Source: Acinetobacter sp. ANC 4910 (GTDB lineage Bacteria > Pseudomonadota > Gammaproteobacteria > Pseudomonadales > Moraxellaceae). From it: 64,000 nt of DNA. The notes beneath the pieces were generated by a model. That model did not search any database. It was given only the letters and a program-made list of their open reading frames with translations, and was not told the origin of the DNA. The stretch is taken from assembly GCF_004331035.1 (NCBI RefSeq), contig NZ_SJNT01000015.1, positions 1 to 64,000 of the forward strand, given 5' to 3'. Both the position numbers and the translations under genes were made by a program. Below are positions 1 to 7,843 of the stretch, piece after piece (within the stretch, counting starts at the first letter, position 1; each line of letters begins with the position of its first letter).

Positions 1-620
1 AAGCTCAAGGCTTTTTTAAACATGAGATCATCCCAGTGAGCATTACTCAGCGTAAGGGTGATCCGATTGTGATCGATACGGATGAACATCCTCGTGCATC
101 GACCACATTAGAAGGTTTGGCGAAATTGAAGCCAGTCGTCACAGCAGAAGGCACCGTCACAGCGGGAAACGCGTCAGGCATCAATGACGGTGCGGCTGCT
201 GTACTGATTGCTTCGGAACAGGCCGTTGAACAGTACCAACTTAAACCCCGTGCCAAGATTATTGCGTCTACGGCTGTCGGGGTTGAACCTCGCATCATGG
301 GCTTTGCCCCAGCCCCTGCGATTAAGAAGCTTCTTAAACAAGCCAATCTCAGTATTGAGCAGATGGATGTGATTGAACTGAATGAAGCGTTTGCGGCACA
401 GGCACTGGCGGTTACCCGTGACCTAGGTTTGGCAGACGATACGACTCAAGTGAATCCAAATGGTGGTGCGATTGCGATTGGTCATCCACTCGGTGCATCG
501 GGAGCGCGTTTAGTCACCACGGCTTTAAACCAATTGGAACAAACGGGTGGAACCTATGCGCTATGTTCGATGTGTATTGGTGTCGGTCAAGGTATTGCAA
601 TGATTATTCAGCGGGTTTAA
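1..620 (+). CDS. catF: 3-oxoadipyl-CoA thiolase, 3' part (truncated by window edge)
   Basis: C-terminal half of a thiolase that cleaves 3-oxoadipyl-CoA with CoA to succinyl-CoA and acetyl-CoA, the last step of the beta-ketoadipate pathway. The reading frame is open from base 3 (AQGFFKHEIIP...), so the gene begins outside the window. Visible thiolase motifs are NEAFAAQ, the active-site His in IGHPLGASG, and the C-terminal catalytic Cys in CIGVGQG. The next gene is the enol-lactonase. In Acinetobacter the order catF-catD without an intervening pcaB marks the cat operon (catBCIJFD), whereas in the pca operon pcaB lies between pcaF and pcaD. Hence catF is favoured over pcaF; the two proteins are near-identical paralogues, so the call rests on gene order. 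Confidence 0.88.
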   Translation, partial: AQGFFKHEIIPVSITQRKGDPIVIDTDEHPRASTTLEGLAKLKPVVTAEGTVTAGNASGINDGAAAVLIASEQAVEQYQLKPRAKIIASTAVGVEPRIMGFAPAPAIKKLLKQANLSIEQMDVIELNEAFAAQALAVTRDLGLADDTTQVNPNGGAIAIGHPLGASGARLVTTALNQLEQTGGTYALCSMCIGVGQGIAMIIQRV

Positions 621-647
621 CAAATCATAACTATTTAAGATATTTCC

Positions 648-668
648 CCTCCCTTTTTTAAAGGGAGG
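648..668 (+). repeat. REP-like hairpin between catF and catD
   Basis: Perfect inverted repeat CCTCCCTTT-TTT-AAAGGGAGG, 9-bp arms and a 3-base loop, followed by GGGAGG at 671-676, which is well placed as the Shine-Dalgarno sequence for the catD ATG at 683. The right arm is itself an SD-like purine run. It has no U-tract, so it is not a terminator; it could be an mRNA-stabilising or translation-modulating structure, or one copy of a short extragenic palindrome. No second copy was seen in this window. Confidence 0.6.
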
Positions 669-682
669 TCGGGAGGGATTTT

Positions 683-1459
683 ATGCCAACATTTATTTCA
701 AATGATGCAACCATCAATTACGCAACTTTTGGTGATGCCGCCAATCCTGCTTTGGTATTTTCCAATTCTTTGGGCACCAATTATGGCATGTGGCAACAGC
801 AGTTTAATGCTTTAAAAGAGCAGTTCTTTGTGGTGTGTTATGACACGCGTGGTCATGGTGCTTCGTCTACCCCGCAAGGTCCTTATAGCTTGCAACAATT
901 GGGTGAGGATGTGATTCATTTACTGGATCATTTAAAAATTCAACACGCTGCATTTTGTGGGATTTCCATGGGAGGCTTAACTGGTCAATGGTTGGCCATT
1001 CATTATCCTGAGCGTTTTAGCCATGTGGTGGTGTGTAATACGGCGGCTAAAATTGGTCAGGAGCAGGCGTGGCTAGATCGGGCGGCTTTAGTCAGATCTC
1101 AAGGTTTACAATCCATCGCGGACACCGCAGCTTCGCGATGGTTTACAGATCCCTTTATCCAAAGCAACGCAGCAACGGTTGCAACGCTTTCAAACGACTT
1201 AGGTGCTGGCAGCCCAGAAGGTTATGCGAGTTGTTGTGAAGCTTTGGCTAAGGCGGATGTTCGGGAACAATTAAAGACGATTACCGTGCCTGTGTTGATT
1301 GTTGCAGGACAGCAAGATCCTGTGACAACCGTGGCAGATGCTGAGTTTATGCAGAGTCAAATTCCCAAGAGTCAGTTGGTACAGATTGATGCGTCGCATA
1401 TTTCTAATGTGGAACAGCCAACGGCGTTTAATGAAGCTTTAAAACAGTTTCTTGTATAA
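683..1459 (+). CDS. catD: 3-oxoadipate enol-lactonase (alpha/beta hydrolase)
   Basis: Hydrolyses 3-oxoadipate enol-lactone to 3-oxoadipate in catechol degradation. At 258 aa the protein has the usual length for this family. The catalytic triad can be placed: nucleophile Ser95 in the elbow GISMGG, Asp212 in GQQDPVTT and His239 in ASHISNVEQP. The oxyanion region N-S-L-G lies near residues 28-31. It starts with ATG behind a strong GGGAGG and follows catF by 62 bp, so it is the last gene of the cat operon, closed by a terminator at about 1477-1498. pcaD is the alternative name; the catF-catD order argues for catD. Confidence 0.9.
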   Translation: MPTFISNDATINYATFGDAANPALVFSNSLGTNYGMWQQQFNALKEQFFVVCYDTRGHGASSTPQGPYSLQQLGEDVIHLLDHLKIQHAAFCGISMGGLTGQWLAIHYPERFSHVVVCNTAAKIGQEQAWLDRAALVRSQGLQSIADTAASRWFTDPFIQSNAATVATLSNDLGAGSPEGYASCCEALAKADVREQLKTITVPVLIVAGQQDPVTTVADAEFMQSQIPKSQLVQIDASHISNVEQPTAFNEALKQFLV

Positions 1460-1476
1460 GAATACCGTCCTCAAAG

Positions 1477-1499
1477 GCCTCACATTGTTGAGGCTTTTC
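1477..1499 (+). terminator. Rho-independent terminator after catD
   Basis: GCCTCA (1477-1482) pairs with TGAGGC (1489-1494) around a 6-base loop and is followed by TTTT; an A-run precedes it. It ends the cat transcript 17 bp after the catD stop. Confidence 0.8.
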
Positions 1500-1562
1500 T
1501 TTGTCTAAAATGTTTGTTTAAATACCGTCCACAAATTTCATAACCCCTTAGAATTTATAAAA

Positions 1563-1952
1563 ATGAAAAAATACTTTCTCGGCAGTATTCTTATGCTTTC
1601 GATTATGCCCACTTTTGCAAATTCGCAATTCGAAACCTACACCATCATTTATGGGGGTGGTGTAGATGATCTCGGACTTGGTTTAAAAGATCCACAAGGA
1701 AAAGAATACCACGCCTATTGTAGCCAACAATGTGGTGATTGGTTTGAATTTGATCAAGACTCACTGGGTGAGAAACTCAAAAACCAATACAAAGGTCGCC
1801 AAGCTGCGGTCGATCTGTCTTATGAAATTAATGCTGGACGCATTGTCGGTCCCAGTGATGAAGACGAGCTTTATTTTATAAAGAGCATCAAACTCATGGA
1901 TTCAAAACAAAGAAAGCCATGGTTAAACTTTTTTGGTTTGAAACAGAATTAA
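1563..1952 (+). CDS. Hypothetical exported protein
   Basis: 129 aa, not recognised. The N-terminus has a Sec signal peptide: two lysines, a hydrophobic core (YFLGSILMLSIMP) and an AxA-like cleavage near residue 20 (TFA-NS). The mature part is about 110 residues, acidic to neutral, with two cysteines spaced CSQQC (a possible disulfide in the periplasm) and no membrane segment. It is a single gene between the cat operon terminator and the convergent gcdG; no terminator is obvious after it. Function cannot be inferred from context. Confidence 0.7.
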   Translation: MKKYFLGSILMLSIMPTFANSQFETYTIIYGGGVDDLGLGLKDPQGKEYHAYCSQQCGDWFEFDQDSLGEKLKNQYKGRQAAVDLSYEINAGRIVGPSDEDELYFIKSIKLMDSKQRKPWLNFFGLKQN

Positions 1953-1989
1953 ATGCCCTTTAAAAGAATATTTTGAATAACAAATTTGC

Positions 1990-3216
1990 TTAGGCTATTT
2001 TCTCATCAATCACACCCATAAGCTTTAATCGTTGTAATTCATGTTCCGCTTTAAATTGAGACAATACAGACATGGTATGTTCTCCCAATTGTGGCGGTGC
2101 ATGATGATACTCAACAGGCGTTTCCGACAATTTAATGGGCGAACCAATCATCTGAAACTCTGGATTAAGTGGGTGTTGTATATTCACCACCATTTCCCGA
2201 TGTTGAATTTGGGGTTCTTGTAAAGCTTCAGCAACAGAATTGATTAACCCAACAGGGACTTTAAATGCATGAATCGCACTCACCCACGACTCTGCATTTT
2301 GCTGTACAAAATGAGCAGATAATAATTCAATTAACACGTCTCGGTGGCGTACTCGATCCTGATTTCGATTAAAGCGCCCATCCTCCAACAACGAGGTATA
2401 ACCAATCGCAATACAGAAATCTTTAAACTGCTTATCGTTACCACAAGCGACAATGAACTCTTTATCTTTCGCACTAAAAGTTTGATATGGAACAATATTT
2501 GGATGGCTATTTCCCATACGCTTTGGAGATACGCCCGTGGTCAGATAATTCATACCTTGATTGGCTAAACCTGCCACCTGAACATCCAGTAATGACAAAT
2601 CAATATGTTGTCCTCGGCCAATCTGATGACAAGCCAATAGCGCAGCCTGAATGGCAATCGTGGCATATAAACCTGTTTGAATATCGACCACAGCAACACC
2701 CACTTTTTGTGCACCGTGCCCTAAGCTTTCCTCTTCACCCGTAATACTCATCAATCCAGACATCCCTTGAATGATAAAGTCATAACCTGGCTCAGCCGCA
2801 CGTGGTCCTGTCTGCCCAAAACCTGTGATCGAGCAATAGACCAGATTCGGATTAATTCCACTTAAAGTTTCATAATCCAAACCGTATTTTTGTAATGAAC
2901 CTGCTTTATAGTTTTCGATTACTACATCTGCTGTTTTGACCATTTCATGCAGAATTTCTTGCCCCTCTGATCGCGTGATATCAATCGCAACTGAATATTT
3001 ATTTCTATTTGCTGACTGGTAATAACCCGACTCACGAGTAAGCTCACCTTGAGCATCTCGCATCCACGGCGGTCCCCACATGCGAGTGTCATCACCACAT
3101 TGTGGACGCTCAATTTTAATCACTTCAGCACCAAGATCTGCCAAAATTTGCCCGCACCATGGGCCCGCCAATACTCGGCTCAGATCCAAAACCCGAATTC
3201 CCTTTAACGCACCCAT
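1990..3216 (-). CDS. gcdG: CaiB/BaiF family III CoA-transferase, probable succinyl-CoA:glutarate CoA-transferase
   Basis: 408-aa family III CoA-transferase, most likely activating glutarate to glutaryl-CoA. The N-terminus G-I-R-V-L-D-L-S-R-V-L-A-G-P is the family hallmark, and the catalytic Asp that forms the acyl anhydride is in VAVVDIQTGLYA. It lies directly downstream of glutaryl-CoA dehydrogenase on the same strand, 111 bp away, with a hairpin at 3281-3298 between them. The gcdR / gcdH-gcdG arrangement is the one known from pseudomonads for glutarate use, which supports the substrate; sequence alone would only give the family. No clear terminator follows its stop codon. Confidence 0.82.
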   Translation of the reverse strand: MGALKGIRVLDLSRVLAGPWCGQILADLGAEVIKIERPQCGDDTRMWGPPWMRDAQGELTRESGYYQSANRNKYSVAIDITRSEGQEILHEMVKTADVVIENYKAGSLQKYGLDYETLSGINPNLVYCSITGFGQTGPRAAEPGYDFIIQGMSGLMSITGEEESLGHGAQKVGVAVVDIQTGLYATIAIQAALLACHQIGRGQHIDLSLLDVQVAGLANQGMNYLTTGVSPKRMGNSHPNIVPYQTFSAKDKEFIVACGNDKQFKDFCIAIGYTSLLEDGRFNRNQDRVRHRDVLIELLSAHFVQQNAESWVSAIHAFKVPVGLINSVAEALQEPQIQHREMVVNIQHPLNPEFQMIGSPIKLSETPVEYHHAPPQLGEHTMSVLSQFKAEHELQRLKLMGVIDEKIA

Positions 3217-3280
3217 TATTTACTCCTCAATCTTGTATCTTCATTTTATTTTTCATTTTTTCAGACAAAGTTGTCCTCAA

Positions 3281-3298
3281 GATGCTCTTTCGAGCATC
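3281..3298 (-). other. Intercistronic hairpin between gcdH and gcdG
   Basis: Perfect inverted repeat GATGCTC-TTTC-GAGCATC (7-bp arms, 4-base loop) in the 111-bp gap between gcdH and gcdG. There is no T-run, so it is more likely an RNA-stability or partial-attenuation element setting the gcdH:gcdG ratio than a full terminator. Confidence 0.45.
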
Positions 3299-3327
3299 CT
3301 GCTTTAGACCAAAAAGAATTTTTTAGA

Positions 3328-4542
3328 TTAGAATGCCGCAATTCCTGTCTGTGCACGACCTAGAATCAATGCATGCACATCATGAGTCCCCTCATAGGTA
3401 TTCACGACTTCTAAATTGACCAAATGACGTGCAACACCAAACTCATCACTAATTCCATTGCCACCCATCATGTCACGGGCTAAACGTGCGATCTCTAAAG
3501 CCTTACCGCAGTTGTTACGCTTGATCAGAGATGTACCTTCAACCGAAGCAATCCCTTCATCTTTCATACGTCCAAAACGCAAGGCAACTTGTAAACCTAA
3601 AGCTATTTCAGTTTGCATATCAGCAAGTTTTTTCTGAATAAGCTGGGTTGCCGCTAAAGGGCGACCGAATTGTTTACGGTCCATTGTATATTGATGTGCG
3701 GTATGCCAACAAAATTCTGCTGCACCCATCGCACCCCAAGCAATGCCATAGCGCGCGCTATTTAAGCAGGTAAATGGGCCTTTTAAACCACGAATTTCAG
3801 GGAACGCATTTTCTTCTGGTACAAAAACGTTATCCATCACAATTTCACCAGTGATTGATGCACGTAAGCCCACTTTGCCATGAATCGCAGGCGCTGAAAG
3901 CCCTTCCCAGCCTTTTTCTAAGATAAAACCACGAATGTCACCGACATGCCCTTCTTCAGACACTTCTTTTGCCCACACCACAAATACATCGGCAATTGGA
4001 CTATTGGTAATCCACATTTTGGCACCAGATAAGCGATAACCTCCCGCTACTTTTTTAGCACGTGTGATCATGCTTCCTGGGTCTGAGCCGTGGTCTGGTT
4101 CAGTTAAACCGAAGCAACCAATATATTCGCCTGAGGCAAGTTTAGGTAAATATTGCTGTTTTTGCTGTTCTGTACCAAATTCATTAATTGGCACCATCAC
4201 CAAAGAACTTTGTACGCTCGCCATAGAACGGTAGCCTGAATCTACACGTTCAATTTCACGCGCAATTAAGCCATAATTCACATAATTTAAACCTGCACCA
4301 CCATATTGTTCTGGAATCGTTGGACCTAATAAGCCAAGTTCTCCCATTTCACGGAAAATACCAGCATCAGTTCGTTCATGGCGGAACTGTTCCAATACAC
4401 GTGGCATCAACTGTTCCTGACAGTACGCATATGCCGCATCGCGAATCATACGTTCTTCTTCAGTCAATTGCTGTTCAATTAAGAATGGGTCTTTCCAATC
4501 AAATTGTACCCGTGTCGCTTTTGTATTCACCATTTGGTTCAT
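3328..4542 (-). CDS. gcdH: Glutaryl-CoA dehydrogenase
   Basis: FAD enzyme of the acyl-CoA dehydrogenase superfamily that oxidises and decarboxylates glutaryl-CoA to crotonyl-CoA in lysine, 5-aminovalerate and glutarate degradation. 404 aa, normal length. The C-terminus carries the family signature with the catalytic Glu in [23 protein letters not shown]/substrate motifs include [17 protein letters not shown] and [10 protein letters not shown]. The start ATG follows AGAGGATGCA, a good ribosome-binding site. It is the first gene of gcdH-gcdG, with a promoter and a dyad operator in the 230-bp divergent gap to the LysR gene. Confidence 0.95.
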   Translation of the reverse strand: MNQMVNTKATRVQFDWKDPFLIEQQLTEEERMIRDAAYAYCQEQLMPRVLEQFRHERTDAGIFREMGELGLLGPTIPEQYGGAGLNYVNYGLIAREIERVDSGYRSMASVQSSLVMVPINEFGTEQQKQQYLPKLASGEYIGCFGLTEPDHGSDPGSMITRAKKVAGGYRLSGAKMWITNSPIADVFVVWAKEVSEEGHVGDIRGFILEKGWEGLSAPAIHGKVGLRASITGEIVMDNVFVPEENAFPEIRGLKGPFTCLNSARYGIAWGAMGAAEFCWHTAHQYTMDRKQFGRPLAATQLIQKKLADMQTEIALGLQVALRFGRMKDEGIASVEGTSLIKRNNCGKALEIARLARDMMGGNGISDEFGVARHLVNLEVVNTYEGTHDVHALILGRAQTGIAAF

Positions 4543-4575
4543 TGCATCCTCTGCTAGGTCTTGTTATCTATACTG

Positions 4576-4604
4576 ATGCTATGCCTGAACATAAAATAAT
4601 TCAA
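4576..4604 (-). promoter_or_regulatory. Candidate gcdH promoter
   Basis: Read on the minus strand: TTGAAT (-35, bases 4604-4599), a 17-bp spacer, TAGCAT (-10, bases 4581-4576). This puts transcription start near 4569, about 27 bp before the gcdH ATG. The sequence match is moderate but the spacing is ideal, and the dyad at 4621-4645 lies just upstream. Confidence 0.55.
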
Positions 4605-4620
4605 ACGATTAATTCGCATG

Positions 4621-4645
4621 CAGATATGCTTAAAACGCATATCTG
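4621..4645. promoter_or_regulatory. Probable GcdR (LysR) operator
   Basis: Perfect dyad CAGATATGC-TTAAAAC-GCATATCTG with 9-bp arms and a 7-base spacer; it contains T-N11-A frames as expected for LysR regulators. Its centre is about 64 bp upstream of the predicted gcdH start site, the usual place of a LysR recognition site. It lies in the divergent gcdH/gcdR gap and could also serve autoregulation of gcdR. Confidence 0.65.
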
Positions 4646-4772
4646 ATTTAAATTTTCCACTTAAAAAAAACAATAGGATGGTAAAAATGGTATTTCTACA
4701 GTATTTTCTTATGATGCAAACTGTATGCTTTATGCACTTTTGAAATATCCTAATAGCTTCGTGACGACCCAA

Positions 4773-5738
4773 ATGAGAAAAAAAATTCCATCTATGCAGA
4801 GCCTGATCTGCTTCGAATCAGCAGCTAAACATGCCAGTTACACGCATGCCGCCCAAGAACTGTCCATGACCCAAAGCGCAGTTTCACGCCAAATTCAGCA
4901 ATTAGAAGAATTTTTAGATATTCAATTATTTACGCGCACTAGACATGGTATGGAACTTACAATTGCGGGGACACAATACTATGCCGCGATAAAACCCCAC
5001 TTACTCGGTTTAGAAAAATCCACACAAGAAGTCATGTCACATAAAGGTTTAGGCGGTACACTTAAATTAGGCGTTGTTCCAACATTTGCCACACGTTGGT
5101 TATTACCCAAATTACATGGGTTTAATACACGCTATCCAGAAATTACCATTCATTTGGAAACCAGTACTAAGCCCTTCCTTTTTCATGAGCAAATGTTTGA
5201 TGCTGCCATTTATGCAGGAACACAACAACAAATTGAGCATTGGCCAAGAACCAGTGCCCACTTTTTAATGCTTGAAGATGTTATTGCAGTTTGTTCGCCT
5301 ACGCTTATTTTGCAACATTTTCCAAATGCAGAAAAACTCAACTCATACAGTTATCACTTGAGTCCAGAGCAAATTACCCAACTCCCTTTATTACAACAAA
5401 CCACACGACCCACTATTTGGCTGGAATGGTTTCAAGCCCACCAAATCGATCACCCCAAAGCCGATGAAGGACAACGACATGAGCTGTTTTCCATGCTTGC
5501 TGTAGCGGCATCCCATGCCATGGGTGTTGCACTCATTCCGCAAATGTTGATAGAACAAGAGCTAAAAAATCAAACCTTGGTCATTGCTAGCAATAGCCCA
5601 TTACCCAGCAATCGTGCATATTATCTGGTTCATTCAGATCAGGAACCATCGCCAATTTTGAGCAAATTTGTCGATTGGATACAGCATGAAGTCAAGTCAA
5701 TCTCAGATTTAACTGCTGTTAATGCACAACCAAAATAA
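4773..5738 (+). CDS. gcdR: LysR-family regulator of the gcd genes
   Basis: LysR regulator with an N-terminal winged helix-turn-helix (HAAQELSMTQSAVSRQIQQLE region, about residues 25-50) and a C-terminal periplasmic-binding-like effector domain (LGGTLKLGVVPTFATRW onward). It is divergent from gcdH-gcdG, and the dyad operator lies between them, so glutarate-pathway activation is the likely role. The frame is open upstream to 4725, but MRKKIPSMQSL at 4773 fits LysR N-termini best; MQSL at 4794 is also possible, and no strong SD is visible. About 321 aa. The sirtuin gene starts 10 bp after its stop and is probably co-transcribed. Confidence 0.85.
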   Translation: MRKKIPSMQSLICFESAAKHASYTHAAQELSMTQSAVSRQIQQLEEFLDIQLFTRTRHGMELTIAGTQYYAAIKPHLLGLEKSTQEVMSHKGLGGTLKLGVVPTFATRWLLPKLHGFNTRYPEITIHLETSTKPFLFHEQMFDAAIYAGTQQQIEHWPRTSAHFLMLEDVIAVCSPTLILQHFPNAEKLNSYSYHLSPEQITQLPLLQQTTRPTIWLEWFQAHQIDHPKADEGQRHELFSMLAVAASHAMGVALIPQMLIEQELKNQTLVIASNSPLPSNRAYYLVHSDQEPSPILSKFVDWIQHEVKSISDLTAVNAQPK

Positions 5739-5748
5739 TGGGGAAATC

Positions 5749-6447
5749 ATGCAAAACTTAGTGATATTTTCAGGTGCAGGTATGAGTGCCGAAAGTGGTA
5801 TTCAAACCTTTCGTGATCACGACGGACTCTGGGAAAATTACAATATTGAAGAGGTTGCCACACCCGAAGCATGGGCAAGAAACCCACAGTTGGTTCAAGA
5901 CTTTTATAACCAACGACGTAAACATATTTTACAAGCCCAGCCGAATCGTGCTCATCAGCTCATTGCTCAATTACAGCAGCACTATCATCTCAATGTCATT
6001 ACACAAAATATTGACGATCTACATGAACGTGCAGGTAATGACAATGTATTACATTTACATGGCAATATTCGCCTTGCCAAAAGCTCTGGACCCCATGCTG
6101 AATATGCAACTGAGTTTTATCCTATACAAGGCTGGGAACTTAATTTAGAAACAGATCGTTGCCCTTTAGGCTATGCACTCAGACCGCATGTGGTCTGGTT
6201 TGGTGAGGCTGTACCGGCTTATGCAGAGGCACAAAAAATTGTACGACAAGCAGACATTTTTATTGTGATTGGTTCAAGTTTAGAAGTTTATCCTGTTGCA
6301 GGATTAATTCATGAAATTCCACAGCATTGCAAAGCCTATTATATTGACCCCAAAGCGTATCAACTAAGTATGCCCAAGCAGTATCAACTCATTGCACAAA
6401 CTGCAACAGCAGGCATGCAACAATTATTTAATATATTAACCACTTAA
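5749..6447 (+). CDS. SIR2-family NAD-dependent protein deacylase, zinc cysteines mostly lost
   Basis: 232-aa sirtuin; the family removes acyl groups from lysine using NAD+. Seen: NAD motif GAGMSAESG (9-17), FRD(21-23), TQNIDDLH with N87 and D89, catalytic His104 in LHLHG, and LRPHVVWFGE. Tyr53 and Arg56 (YNQR) form the Y-x-x-R pair that in class III sirtuins (SIRT5, CobB) recognises succinyl and glutaryl groups. In the zinc-ribbon region between His104 and LRPH only Cys138 remains of the usual four cysteines, although this region is of normal length. The ATG at 5749 has GGGGAA in front; an ATG at 5722 lies inside gcdR. Gap to gcdR 10 bp. Its link to glutaryl-CoA genes suggests removal of lysine glutarylation, an inference only. 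Family certain, zinc loss seen directly, substrate unknown. Confidence 0.88.
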   Translation: MQNLVIFSGAGMSAESGIQTFRDHDGLWENYNIEEVATPEAWARNPQLVQDFYNQRRKHILQAQPNRAHQLIAQLQQHYHLNVITQNIDDLHERAGNDNVLHLHGNIRLAKSSGPHAEYATEFYPIQGWELNLETDRCPLGYALRPHVVWFGEAVPAYAEAQKIVRQADIFIVIGSSLEVYPVAGLIHEIPQHCKAYYIDPKAYQLSMPKQYQLIAQTATAGMQQLFNILTT

Positions 6448-6449
6448 AC

Positions 6450-6501
6450 CCTAAACTCGGATTGAATCATTCTCCAACCTATAATCTGAGTTTAGGTTTT
6501 T
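6450..6501 (+). terminator. Terminator after the sirtuin gene
   Basis: CCTAAACTCGGATT (6450-6463) pairs with AATCTGAGTTTAGG (6483-6496) along 14 bp, allowing a G-U pair, followed by TTTTT. It starts right after the stop codon and separates this transcript from the convergent GST-like gene. Confidence 0.8.
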
Positions 6502-6514
6502 AATACATCCAATC

Positions 6515-7294
6515 TTAAGCAGCATATTGCTTTTTAAGATACTTCACAATTTTTGCCGACTCAAACATCTTCACTTGGGTATTTGGGTCAACCAAATATG
6601 GCACTTGAATATCACGCCCCATCAGCGCAACCACCTTTTCACGCTTACCTTCTTTAAGCGGAACATACTTTCCAGGCTTTAATCGCAATACGGCTGGTCC
6701 CATATCTTGCCAGCGCTCTTTTGCCACATTATGAAATATAAATGGCAGCTCTAATTCCGTTAACACACTTCGAACGACACGGGTAAATGGACTCGCCTCA
6801 AATCCCCATAATTCAAGCAACTGCTGCGGTGCTTCACGGTTGACAATACGTTGATCCACCCAAACACCACGCGCACCATTAATAATGGTTCCAGCAAGTG
6901 CCATAACAGGAATTTTAGGGTAATGTGCAAATTTTTTCGGTGTTTTCCCTGTTCGCCCATAATGTTCAAAAAGATGATGAATAATGTCTTGGGACTCATA
7001 CATCTGCGTTGAAGTATTCTCATCAATGAAAAAAGGAAATTGTTTTTTCCCACCTAATTGCTTTACGATTTGACGATATTTTATTCCACCTTTGGGACAA
7101 GGATAAACTTCATAATCCAAATTTAATAACGTCAAAACTTCACGCACACGGCGACAAAATGGAGAACCCTCAAATTCATAGATTTTCAATGATTTCTCTG
7201 GTTGCTTCGGAAATGCTGTGCCAGAAACTCCACGACCACCTTCAGCCAATGATGAAGCCAAAGCTTGAATGACTTTAATTTGATGATTCACCAT
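6515..7294 (-). CDS. Protein with two tandem glutathione S-transferase N-terminal (thioredoxin-fold) domains
   Basis: 259 aa. Two copies of the GST N-terminal thioredoxin fold are visible: the first has YEFEGSPFCRRVREVL near residues 38-53 and ends with YESQDIIHHLFEHYG; the second has LWGFEASPFTRVVRSVL and ends with FESAKIVKYLKKQY. Each shows the cis-Pro turn (QFPFF, QVPYLVD) and the E-S glutathione-binding pair. The first active site is S-P-F-C, the second S-P-F-T, so a single redox Cys remains. There is no all-helical GST C-domain, so it is not a classical GST. It is the last of three minus-strand genes after rraA (24-bp gap). A role in thiol redox or detoxification is plausible but unproven. 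Confidence 0.75.
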   Translation of the reverse strand: MVNHQIKVIQALASSLAEGGRGVSGTAFPKQPEKSLKIYEFEGSPFCRRVREVLTLLNLDYEVYPCPKGGIKYRQIVKQLGGKKQFPFFIDENTSTQMYESQDIIHHLFEHYGRTGKTPKKFAHYPKIPVMALAGTIINGARGVWVDQRIVNREAPQQLLELWGFEASPFTRVVRSVLTELELPFIFHNVAKERWQDMGPAVLRLKPGKYVPLKEGKREKVVALMGRDIQVPYLVDPNTQVKMFESAKIVKYLKKQYAA

Positions 7295-7318
7295 GTTTTG
7301 TCCTTATTTTTAATGGTC

Positions 7319-7831
7319 TTATAATTCGACCAATGGTTCTTTAGCAACCACAATGCCATTATTATCGGCATAAATAAAATCGCCAGATTGAATGCTTACC
7401 CCACCAAAATAGAGCGGAATATCTGTTTCGCCTATGCCTTTACGATTACTTTTTTGTGGAATTGCAGCCAATGCATGCACACCTAAATCTAACTCTGCAA
7501 TGGCATCCACATCACGGACACATCCGTAAATAATCACGCCATTCCACTGGTGCTTGACTGCTGACTCTGCGATCAAATCCCCCATGAGGGCACAGCGCAT
7601 TGAAGCACCACCATCTACCACAAGGACTTTACCCTGACCATCAGTCGCCAGTAGTTCTTTAACACGGGAGTTATCTTCAAAACACTTTACAGTCACCACC
7701 TGACCACCAAAGGTTTTACGAGCACCATAACTTTTAAAGAATTTACCATCCATCGATGGTGTAACCACCTGAAGCTCTTTTTCAGGATTGTCATCCAATA
7801 AATCACAAGTTACAAAAGGAACAGTTGCCAC
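7319..7831 (-). CDS. rraA: RraA-family protein (ribonuclease E activity regulator / HMG aldolase fold)
   Basis: 170 aa, same length and layout as E. coli RraA, which binds RNase E and the degradosome and slows mRNA decay. Conserved blocks: YGARKTFGGQVVTVKCFEDN, GKVLVVDGGASMR, GVIIYGCVRDVDAIAELD, GIGETD and YADNNGIVVA. The Arg-Asp pair in CVRDVD, needed in the related 4-hydroxy-4-methyl-2-oxoglutarate aldolases, is kept, while E. coli RraA has Arg-Gln; weak aldolase activity therefore cannot be excluded. The start is GTG at 7831 with GGAG six bases upstream. It lies 12 bp after the upstream NAD(P)-binding gene and is probably in one operon with it. Confidence 0.85.
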   Translation of the reverse strand: MATVPFVTCDLLDDNPEKELQVVTPSMDGKFFKSYGARKTFGGQVVTVKCFEDNSRVKELLATDGQGKVLVVDGGASMRCALMGDLIAESAVKHQWNGVIIYGCVRDVDAIAELDLGVHALAAIPQKSNRKGIGETDIPLYFGGVSIQSGDFIYADNNGIVVAKEPLVEL

Positions 7832-7843
7832 GTCATTCTCCAG

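Noticed and set aside
1462..1536. Direct repeat ATACCGTCC(T/A)CAAA on both sides of the catD terminator
   Set aside because: Only about 13 bases, no associated mobile element or inverted ends; may be chance.
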